DNA of 15,272 nucleotides from Bacillota bacterium (GTDB lineage: Bacteria; Bacillota; Clostridia; Oscillospirales; QAMX01), in contig JAKPBM010000382.1 in assembly GCA_029778935.1 (NCBI GenBank), positions 1 through 15,272 of the forward strand. Direction: 5' to 3'. Within the stretch, counting starts at the first letter, position 1; every line of letters begins with the position of its first letter. The position numbers and the translations under genes are program-made. Positions 8,531 to 14,547 of this stretch are shown one piece after another. The notes beneath the pieces are model-generated. The model was not told the DNA's origin. It saw only the letters and a program-made list of their open reading frames with translations, and did not search any database.

Positions 8531-9103
8531 TTATTCCGCTTCCGGCGCGTACGGGCGGAAGCGGCCGTTTTCAAACACTTCCATGGAGCCGTCGTCCCGC
8601 TGGACGATAAAGCGGTTGTCGAGGTTTTTCTTTTGGAGAATCCGCGTCGCCGCGCAGACGGCCACGCTGTGGTCCGGCATGTCTTTGTACACCACGGCGT
8701 TGGCGCCGATGCGGCAGTGGTTGCCCACCTTCACGTTGCCGATGATTTTCGCCCCGGCGCCGATATACACATGGTCGCCGATGACCGGGCTGCCCTTGTC
8801 GGGGCTGTCGGCAAGCTGGTCGTTGCCAATGGTCACGTGCTGGAAAATCACCACGTCCTTGCCGATTTTGGCGTGGTCGGAAATAAACACGCCCAGCGGG
8901 CCGTGGGGCATGCAGGGAACGCCGGCAAACTCCGCCGTAAGGCCCACATAGCCGCCACGCGAAAAAAAGTACCGGGAATAAATGCTCATAAGCAAACGGC
9001 TGCGCTTTTTCTGCGCCATAAGCTTTGCTTTCAGCCCCCAGATGCCGCCATACCGCTTCAGCACAATGGGGGTAAGGAGTCCAACAATCAATGCCTTAAT
9101 CAA
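8531..9103 (-). CDS. Hexapeptide-repeat acyltransferase, CysE-like
   Basis: This is a 190-aa left-handed beta-helix acyltransferase. Hexapeptide turns run from about residue 70 to 150, for example VFISDHAKIG, DVVIFQHVTIGN, PVIGDHVYIGAGAKIIG and VKVGNHCRIGANAVV. Serine acetyltransferases and sugar or capsule O-acetyltransferases share this fold; they move an acetyl group from acetyl-CoA to a small hydroxyl or amino acceptor. The protein lacks the long N-terminal helical domain of true CysE, so I do not call it serine acetyltransferase. The start is a TTG at 9103 with GGAGG 6 nt upstream. It overlaps the nucleoside hydrolase stop by 8 nt, which implies translational coupling. The residues before the helix (1-50) are basic and hydrophobic, and membrane association is possible. 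Confidence 0.88.
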   Translation of the reverse strand: MIKALIVGLLTPIVLKRYGGIWGLKAKLMAQKKRSRLLMSIYSRYFFSRGGYVGLTAEFAGVPCMPHGPLGVFISDHAKIGKDVVIFQHVTIGNDQLADSPDKGSPVIGDHVYIGAGAKIIGNVKVGNHCRIGANAVVYKDMPDHSVAVCAATRILQKKNLDNRFIVQRDDGSMEVFENGRFRPYAPEAE

Positions 9104-9995
9104 AGTGTGCCTCCATCCATGAGTCCAGCGCGGCGGCGATTTCCTCCGCCGACGCCTTTTTGCTTAAGATGTAATGCCTGCCTTCCGGGCTGCTCCGCCA
9201 GAGGCTCCGCCCGTCGGGCAACACGCCCATCCAGCCCGGGGCGCTCAGCGAAAACATCTCGTCTTCGCCCAAAACGGCATAGAACGCCGCCGTCTGGTCC
9301 CAGCTGCTTCTGCCCTGGGGGCTGTACAGCGCGTACGCCCGGGTTAACGGGTCCGTTTTTCCTTTATTCTGCAGATTTTTGCCGGTAATTATGTCGACGC
9401 CCGTTTCAAAAATGGAGAACACGGCCTTGCCCGGCCAGTCGCCCAAAACCCTCGCCGTGGCCGGTACGTCCATGGCAAAGTTAAACTCCGGCCCGCCGAA
9501 GCCTCCGCCCATGGACACAAGCCTAACCCCCTTCTGCCGAAGCAGTTCCCGGCCGGACAAGGGGCTGATGTCGTCGCCCGGGCTGGCCACAAGCGCCCCG
9601 ATGTTGGACAGGGGGCCGATGGCCACAATGGTGACCGGCCCAAGCTCCTCCGCGATAGCCCGGCGAAGCACCCGCACCGCGTCTTCCGCCGTGCCGTTGC
9701 CGCCGAACCGGTTGGGAAACTCCTCCACGATGGCCTTGTTGTACCGCTGGCAGTTTTCATCGGTCAGAAACCCTTGCCGCTTCAGCGTGCCGATCTGCAT
9801 GTCCGTCCGCCCGAAATGGCGGCACACGGCGTCGATACACCCCACGCCGTAGGGGTTGGAAGTGCAGTGGGTCACGGCGGCCAGGCGGCAAAGTCCCGCT
9901 TTTTCCATGTTTAAAAGCATGGCCAGCGCGCCTACGTCGTCGCAGTCGGGACCGATATCCGTATCCAAGAGAATAACGGGCATCTGTTTCTGCAT
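9096..9995 (-). CDS. Nucleoside hydrolase family protein (IU-NH type)
   Basis: This 299-aa protein belongs to the inosine/uridine-preferring nucleoside hydrolase family (PF01156). Known members cleave the N-glycosidic bond of ribonucleosides in the cytoplasm, using a Ca2+ held by aspartates. The N-terminal metal motif reads DTDIGPDCDD (residues 11-20), a variant of DTDPGxDD with an extra residue. GPVTIVAIGPLSNIGAL and VSMGGGFGG are family-typical. The last metal aspartate is probably D233 in SWDQTA, where the classical purine- and pyrimidine-specific enzymes have a histidine before it, so substrate range may differ. The ATG at 9995 has GGAG 8 nt upstream. It is first in a two-gene unit with the acyltransferase and divergent from the DUF4838 gene. 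Confidence 0.92.
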   Translation of the reverse strand: MQKQMPVILLDTDIGPDCDDVGALAMLLNMEKAGLCRLAAVTHCTSNPYGVGCIDAVCRHFGRTDMQIGTLKRQGFLTDENCQRYNKAIVEEFPNRFGGNGTAEDAVRVLRRAIAEELGPVTIVAIGPLSNIGALVASPGDDISPLSGRELLRQKGVRLVSMGGGFGGPEFNFAMDVPATARVLGDWPGKAVFSIFETGVDIITGKNLQNKGKTDPLTRAYALYSPQGRSSWDQTAAFYAVLGEDEMFSLSAPGWMGVLPDGRSLWRSSPEGRHYILSKKASAEEIAAALDSWMEAHFD

Positions 9996-10036
9996 GTTTG
10001 CTTCTCCTTTGTCCTATTTCTTACAAAACCAATATA

Positions 10037-10064
10037 ATTATAATAGAATTCCGTCGCTTGTAAA
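10037..10064 (-). promoter_or_regulatory. Promoter of nucleoside hydrolase-acyltransferase unit
   Basis: On the minus strand TTTACA (10064-10059), a 16-bp spacer and a perfect TATAAT (10042-10037) lie about 42 nt upstream of the ATG. The -35 sits inside the imperfect palindrome at 10051-10071. Confidence 0.78.
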
Positions 10065-10071
10065 GCGGCGG
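10051..10071. promoter_or_regulatory. Candidate operator palindrome
   Basis: Half-sites CCGTCGCTT and AAGCGGCGG are complementary at eight of nine positions around a 3-bp centre (GTA). The site covers the -35 of the minus-strand promoter and ends 9 bp before the -35 of the plus-strand promoter. That is where a repressor could control one or both divergent units. The regulator is unknown. Confidence 0.5.
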
Positions 10072-10080
10072 AAAAATTTA

Positions 10081-10109
10081 TTGACAAACGGCAAACACTC
10101 CTCTATGAT
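10081..10109 (+). promoter_or_regulatory. Promoter of the DUF4838 gene
   Basis: A perfect TTGACA (10081-10086), a 17-bp spacer and TATGAT (10104-10109) would start transcription near 10116, giving a leader of about 490 nt. I found no better promoter closer to the start codon, though the AT-rich stretch at 10475-10555 might hide one. Confidence 0.68.
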
Positions 10110-10602
10110 AGGCAAAGGGGAGGAAATTTTTTCCATTTTCCCGCCATACGCGCTAGTATGCCCGCACACAGGCGTTAAAATTCGCCGTTTTGCAAAAACG
10201 CCCGGTTTTCCCTTCTCAAATTTTCAAAAAGAAACTTCCTTCCCGCCCGTTTTACCGGCATTGCCGCCTGCCCGCCCCATGGCCAGGCTCCGTACCGCGC
10301 CATGCGATATACGCCTGCCCGTTTGGTGCGGAAACCTGCCGAAAAGCGCCCATTCCCGCCCCGGGCGAAGCCTCTTTGGCTCTGCCGAAAGGTGCAGACG
10401 CCCGCCGCATGCGGCCGGTTTGTCCCGGCCGCTTCCCCGAGGTTTCATAACACAGGCGACCGGCAGCCTTAAAGTTAAATTTTTACATATTGCATCTCCG
10501 CCGCCCCCGGCATCGCCCGCACGGTTACTAAGTAAAATTAAAAATATTCATATGTCACCGCTGCACAGCGTCCAATACAGTTTATCTAAGGAGGCATTGC
10601 CC
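10110..10602 (+). other. Long 5' leader of the DUF4838 gene
   Basis: About 490 nt lie between the predicted start of transcription and the ATG, with no gene I can support. The strongest structure is an 8-bp perfect GC hairpin, GCGGCCGG/CCGGCCGC with a 6-nt loop (10411-10432) and no T-tract after it, so it is not a simple terminator. The part from about 10130 to 10450 is GC-rich and C-rich on this strand. From 10460 on it becomes AT-rich up to the ribosome binding site. I could not match it to a riboswitch class by eye. Confidence 0.45.
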
Positions 10603-12381
10603 ATGTCGTACCCCGTCCAGCGCCTTACCATCGGCGGCACGCCCATTGAGCAGTTTGTAATCGTGCTGCCCGTCGACCCTACTCCCTCGGAGGAATACGC
10701 CGCCGTCCGCCTGCAAACCTACCTGAAAAAAGCGACGGGCGCATCCTTGTATCTGGCCCAGATGCCGCCGGAATACTGCATTTTCCTTGGCCGGGCCGCT
10801 GCTGTTGACCGGAGCCGGATACGGCATGACGGTTTTGCCATCCGCGCCGACGGCAAAAATCTGCATCTGGCCGGGGCCATCGACCGGGGCACCATCTACG
10901 CCGTCAACGCCTTTCTGGAAAAATACATAGGCGTGCGCATCTACGCGCCGGGGGTCGAGCGCATCCTGCCGGCGGAAGCGGTAGACCTTCCCGCCTGCTT
11001 TGAGGAAGTGCAGAACCCCGTCTTTTCCTACCGCGCCCACGACTGGATCGCCCACACGCAAGACCCCGATTTCGCCGTCTGGGAGAAAATCAACTCCTTT
11101 ATGTCCGGCATCCCCGAGGACAAGGGCGGATGCGTGCCCATCGTCGGCGGCTGCCACACCTTTGCCCGCCTCTGCCCGCCGGAAAAATATTTCGACGAGC
11201 ACCCCGAGTACTACTCTCTCTGGGAGGGCAAACGCATCCCCGCCGGCAACGTCTTCGACGTGCCCGTGGGGCAGCTGTGCCTGACCAACCCCGACGTTTT
11301 GCGGATTGTGACGGAAAACGTGCTGCAATGGATCGAGCAGCACCCCGGCTGCCAGGTGGTGGATGTTTCCCAGAACGACAACCAGCGCTACTGCCAGTGC
11401 GAGGAATGCACCCGCGTCAACAAGGAGGAAGACTCCCTCGCCGGCAGCCTGATCCGCTTTGTAAACAAGGTGGCGGAAGCCGTCGCGGAAAAATACCCCG
11501 GCGTGCTCATACAGACCTTCGCCTACCAGTACACACGAAAGCCGCCAAAGCTTACAAAACCGGCGGACAATGTGATGATCCGCCTCTGTTCCATCGAATC
11601 CTGCTTCCGCCATCCCCTAGACCATGGCTGCCAGCGCAACACGGAGCAGTTCGCCCAGTACATGGAAGGCTGGAGCAGCCTTGCCAAGCACCTTTCCATC
11701 TGGGACTATACCACCAACTACGACTGCTACATCGCCCCCTTCCCCAACCTGTGGGTGCTGAGGGACAACGTGCGGTATTTCGCCGAAAACAAGGCCCTGC
11801 ACGTGTTCGAGGAGGACACGCCCAACACCTACACCGGCGAGTTCGGCCCCTTGCGGGCGTACTTGCTTGCCCGCCTGCTCTGGAACCCCTACATGAGCGA
11901 GGAGGAGTTCAACTATCACGTGGACGACTTCCTGGAAGGCTACTTCGGCCCCGGCTGGCGCAGCCTGAAGGAATACCTCGAAATCCTGAAAGAGACAACT
12001 AAAGACGCTCACGTGGGCTGCTTTGAGCGGGTGCACCACCTGCCCGAGTTCACCTCCGAGGACGTGCACAACTACGTGCCGCAGCCGTATGCCAAAGTAA
12101 ACAAAGAAACCTTCCTGACTCCCTTTATGGCCCATATGCCGAAACTGAAAGCCCTGTGGGCCGACGCCGTATCCAAGGCTCGCGATGAAGCCGAGCGGGA
12201 GCGGATTCTGCACGCCCGCATGTCGCTGGACTTTCTGGAGCTGTTCTGCACGCCCCACGTCAAAGAGGAGATGACGGCAGAAGAACAAGCGGCATACGAA
12301 GCGGCCGTACGCGAGTTTTTAGAGCGAAAAGAACGGTTCAAAATGCATACCAGCCTTTTCACCGCCTATAAAGGGCGCTAA
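10603..12381 (+). CDS. DUF4838 protein, putative glycoside-hydrolase-like enzyme
   Basis: This 592-aa protein belongs to the DUF4838 family (PF16126), often found with carbohydrate-active enzymes; no activity can be assigned from the sequence. The N-terminal part (about residues 77-125, GFAIRADGKNLHLAG...GTIYAVNAFLEKY) resembles the N-terminal domain of GH67/GH20-type enzymes. Family hallmarks follow: VSQNDNQRYCQCEEC (C264, C266, C269) and GEFGPLRAYLLARLLWNP (from residue 412). There is no signal peptide, so it should act in the cytoplasm on an imported or internal glycoside. I chose the ATG at 10603 because AAGGAGG lies 8 nt upstream; an in-frame ATG 17 codons earlier has no ribosome binding site. 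The C-terminal ~100 residues are rich in charged helix. Confidence 0.9.
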   Translation: MSYPVQRLTIGGTPIEQFVIVLPVDPTPSEEYAAVRLQTYLKKATGASLYLAQMPPEYCIFLGRAAAVDRSRIRHDGFAIRADGKNLHLAGAIDRGTIYAVNAFLEKYIGVRIYAPGVERILPAEAVDLPACFEEVQNPVFSYRAHDWIAHTQDPDFAVWEKINSFMSGIPEDKGGCVPIVGGCHTFARLCPPEKYFDEHPEYYSLWEGKRIPAGNVFDVPVGQLCLTNPDVLRIVTENVLQWIEQHPGCQVVDVSQNDNQRYCQCEECTRVNKEEDSLAGSLIRFVNKVAEAVAEKYPGVLIQTFAYQYTRKPPKLTKPADNVMIRLCSIESCFRHPLDHGCQRNTEQFAQYMEGWSSLAKHLSIWDYTTNYDCYIAPFPNLWVLRDNVRYFAENKALHVFEEDTPNTYTGEFGPLRAYLLARLLWNPYMSEEEFNYHVDDFLEGYFGPGWRSLKEYLEILKETTKDAHVGCFERVHHLPEFTSEDVHNYVPQPYAKVNKETFLTPFMAHMPKLKALWADAVSKARDEAERERILHARMSLDFLELFCTPHVKEEMTAEEQAAYEAAVREFLERKERFKMHTSLFTAYKGR

Positions 12382-12521
12382 AGCGGCATTTTGCCAGCAA
12401 ATTGCCCGCAGACCGCCTGCCCAAAAGAGCGCGTACGGCACGGAAAGGAGGATTTGCAGGAAACGGCATCTAACGCTACCGTTTTGTCGATTTTCTTTCC
12501 CTCCTTCTAAAAAACCGAAAG

Positions 12522-12546
12522 AAAAACCCGGCCTAGCGGCGTTTTT
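12522..12546 (+). terminator. Weak terminator-like hairpin after the DUF4838 gene
   Basis: AAAAAC and GCC pair with GGC and GTTTTT around a TAGC loop, with a 3-nt bulge. The stem is short, but T5 follows, and a similar structure with T5 appears on the other strand. It is the only terminator candidate after the DUF4838 gene. Confidence 0.35.
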
Positions 12547-12663
12547 GGGCTGTTCCTCATCCTTTTGCTTGCCGGATGTGTTAAATCTTTGTAAAGGTCA
12601 AGCTAAATATTTTTAAATTCAAGCTGTTCTCTGACTTCACGTCATTACATACCCACGGTGTTC

Positions 12664-12693
12664 AACCATCGGTTTATTTTATCAACCTCGGTT
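12664..12693. promoter_or_regulatory. Tandem AACC/GGTT palindromes (candidate operators)
   Basis: AACC-ATC-GGTT (12664-12674) and AACC-TC-GGTT (12684-12693) lie just upstream of the -35 of the regulator promoter, with centres about 20 bp apart (two helical turns). XRE-type regulators often bind short palindromes near their own promoter, so autoregulation is possible; this is inference. Confidence 0.4.
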
Positions 12694-12707
12694 AAACAAC
12701 ACGGTCA

Positions 12708-12736
12708 TTGCCGGAAACAAGTTTTCACCGTATAAT
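12708..12736 (+). promoter_or_regulatory. Promoter of the XRE regulator
   Basis: TTGCCG (12708-12713), a 17-bp spacer and a perfect TATAAT (12731-12736) lie 44 nt upstream of the regulator ATG. Confidence 0.75.
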
Positions 12737-12780
12737 AAACCCGCAACAGGCGCCTAAAACACACGCCGGAGGTCAGAAAA

Positions 12781-13851
12781 ATGGACATTACCATCCATGA
12801 ACAGCTTAAATCCCTGCGCCGCCAAAAGGGCAACACGCAGGAAGACCTGGCCGCCCATCTTGGAATTACGGTGCAGGCTGTGTCAAAATGGGAGCGGGCC
12901 GAAGGCTACCCCGACATCACCCTTCTTCCGGCCATCGCTGCCTACTACAACGTCACCGTAGACACGCTGCTGGGCGTCGACGAAGCACGGAAGAAAGAGA
13001 AACTAAACGCATATTGGGAGCAGTCAAACAAACTCACCACAGACGGAAAAATGGAGGAAACCCTTGCTTTATGGCGCCAGGCGCAAAAGGAATTTCCCAA
13101 CGAACCGGAGGTTTTGTTCCACCTGATGTATGCCATCCGTTCTGTAAACCCGAAAACAGAGGCCGAAGAAATCATCGCTTTGGCAGACCGCTTAATAAAC
13201 GAGTTCCCAAGCAAATGGGAATATCGGTATGGCGCGCTGCAGCAACTCTGCTTTGCATACAAAGAGCTTGGCCAGGTGGAGAAAGCCAAAGAGTACGCCC
13301 ATATGGCGGGCGACTTCTATACCACAAGCTCCGAACTGCTGACCCATGTCCTCACGGGCGAGGAAGCCGTTTCCCTGTGCCAGGGCAACCTGCTGACCTT
13401 AACGAACCTGATATATATCATAATATTTCGACGATTATACACGAAGGCAAATTCAGCAACAAAGACACCATTCGCGCCGTTCAGTTTGTGCTGGATCTGT
13501 ACGCCCTTCTGTACGACGACGGAAACTGCGGTTTTCAGCACATGTACGTCTGGAAATGCCACGAGGCTCTGGCCCGGGCCTACGCCGGGGAGGGCGACGC
13601 CGAAAACACCCTGGTTCATCTCTCCAAAGCTGCCGACCACGCCATCGCCTACGATACCCTGGAAGATGGGATAAACTACACCGCCCTCCTGGTCAACCGC
13701 TTGCAACATAAGCGCTCAAGCACCTGTAAAAATTACACCGAAAACGATTCCCGGTTGCTGCTCAAACGTCTTTCCCACGCGCTACGACTTCGTCCGCGAC
13801 AATCCCGCTTTCCTCGAAATCCAGGCCTGCCTGGAAAAATACGCCAGCTAA
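12781..13851 (+). pseudogene. XRE-family regulator with TPR-like C-terminus, doubly frameshifted
   Basis: The start has an XRE/HTH_3 DNA-binding domain (residues 5-62, [30 protein letters not shown]), followed by helical TPR-like repeats. The ATG at 12781 follows GGAGG. The first frame runs correctly to about 13410, then slips at ATATATAT (13411-13418). Removing two bases there continues the protein as [20 protein letters not shown] in another frame to about 13778. A second slip in CACGCGCTAC (13776-13785) returns to the first frame for a natural end, RYDFVRDNPAFLEIQ...KYAS, stopping at 13851. The full protein would be about 356 aa. As read, translation leaves the family sequence after about residue 210 and stops at 13674 (297 aa). 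The DNA-binding domain would survive. Sequencing error is a real alternative. Confidence 0.85.
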
Positions 13852-13907
13852 CCCCAACCGAACGGGTTCCCTGGGCGCAAGCTCATACGGCAATCCCCAT
13901 CGGAACA

Positions 13908-13936
13908 CAAAAGGAAGGCCCCGGCCTTCCTTTTTG
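13908..13936 (+). terminator. Strong terminator after the regulator gene
   Basis: AAAGGAAGGCC pairs with GGCCTTCCTTT, followed by TTTTT, 57 nt after the regulator stop. On the minus strand the same stem is followed by TTTTGTG, so it could also end a leftward transcript. Confidence 0.9.
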
Positions 13937-14330
13937 CTTGCTTAGGCGTGCCGTTATCCTCTTTTTTTGCGCCTTCCCCAGCTTGGATGTACTCAAATTT
14001 CGCCGCCTTCAACTTCTGATACCGGAGTTCTGCAAGGCTGACTGCCCCCATACGTCTTCACCGCAGCCGGCGAAAGGAGAATACACCCTGCAAAGCGCTC
14101 TGTCTGCCGAAAATGGGAGGGCGGCAGGGGGGCAATTTCGGCCGAAATTCGTCCTTGGCGGCGTTCCCCAAGCAAAACGCCTTCACCCAGCTGAACTCAC
14201 AGCCAGCGTGCGAGCCTATTGCAGCCGCATGGCTATCGAAAAGCCGGGGTTTTCTCTCCTTTCGGGCGGATTTCCTTGCAAAAACCTCAAAATTACGCAA
14301 TTCCTCACCGATTTAATACCGAAATCGTTA
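13937..14330 (-). other. Unassigned element, minus strand nearly open
   Basis: No gene is convincing on either strand. The minus strand is open from 14300 (a TTG) down to 13848 except for one TGA at 14058-14060: the frame before it (80 codons, RNFEVFARKSARKE...) and the one after it (67 codons, MGAVSLAELRYQKLKAAK...) are in the same phase. Neither has a well-spaced ribosome binding site. The leftward frame runs through the terminator at 13908-13936. A perfect 16-bp palindrome, AATTTCGGCCGAAATT, is at 14134-14149. A dispersed intergenic repeat, a decayed gene or a structured RNA are all possible. Confidence 0.4.
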
Positions 14331-14408
14331 TTGTATACAAACTATAATTTATTGTATAATATTGTATTTCTGTTCAGTTTAAACGATTTATGGCGTTTTT
14401 CTTTGTAT
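14331..14408. promoter_or_regulatory. AT-rich control region with four TTGTAT boxes
   Basis: TTGTAT occurs at 14331, 14352, 14362 and 14403; the steps of 21, 10 and 41 bp are all near whole helical turns. The first is part of the perfect palindrome TTGTATACAA (14331-14340), which fits the TnGTnnACnA operator pattern of FadR-type GntR regulators. A possible plus-strand promoter is TTGTAT (14331-14336), 18 bp, TATAAT (14355-14360). It lies about 190 nt upstream of the transporter gene. Confidence 0.5.
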
Positions 14409-14419
14409 ATTATTCCGTC

Positions 14420-14448
14420 TTTCCCGAATCGCAAAAATTTGATAGAAT
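14420..14448 (+). promoter_or_regulatory. Possible promoter of the EamA transporter
   Basis: An extended -10, TGATAGAAT (14440-14448), has only a weak -35 (TTTCCC, 14420-14425) at 17 bp. It would give a leader of about 95 nt. Confidence 0.5.
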
Positions 14449-14547
14449 AGAGCCACGCCGGCTGCCGCCCCTGTAAATTGCCTTGCGAAAACCCAACTTT
14501 TCCGCTCCCGCCGGCCGATTTCTGCCACCTGCAAAGGAGACGTGCGT

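Larger units (their letters stand above)
12382..12707. other. Intergenic stretch with gene remnant and repeats
   Basis: No intact gene is visible. A plus-strand frame at 12511-12594 has no start codon but encodes a hydrophobic run ending in LLAGC, a lipobox, and stops five codons later; it may be the relic of a lipoprotein gene. The stretch nearest the regulator holds two direct repeats TCAAGCT (12598-12604 and 12619-12625) and two AACC...GGTT palindromes (12664-12693). A strong ribosome-binding-like AAAGGAGG at 12444-12451 is not followed by a usable frame. Confidence 0.45.

Noticed and set aside
8531..9103. Serine acetyltransferase (cysE) as a firm name
   Set aside because: The N-terminal helical domain of CysE is missing and no cysteine-synthesis gene is nearby.
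10582..12288. Minus-strand frames of 343 and 223 codons opposite the DUF4838 gene
   Set aside because: Shadow frames of a gene with clear family motifs and a strong ribosome binding site on the plus strand.
12454..12510. 18-codon frame after AAAGGAGG starting with TTG
   Set aside because: The start is only 2 nt after the ribosome-binding-like sequence, too close to work, and the peptide is unremarkable.
13411..13418. Programmed -1 ribosomal frameshifting as the explanation of the first slip in the regulator
   Set aside because: There is no heptamer slippery site, and removing one AT restores the expected protein exactly; a second unrelated slip would also be needed downstream.
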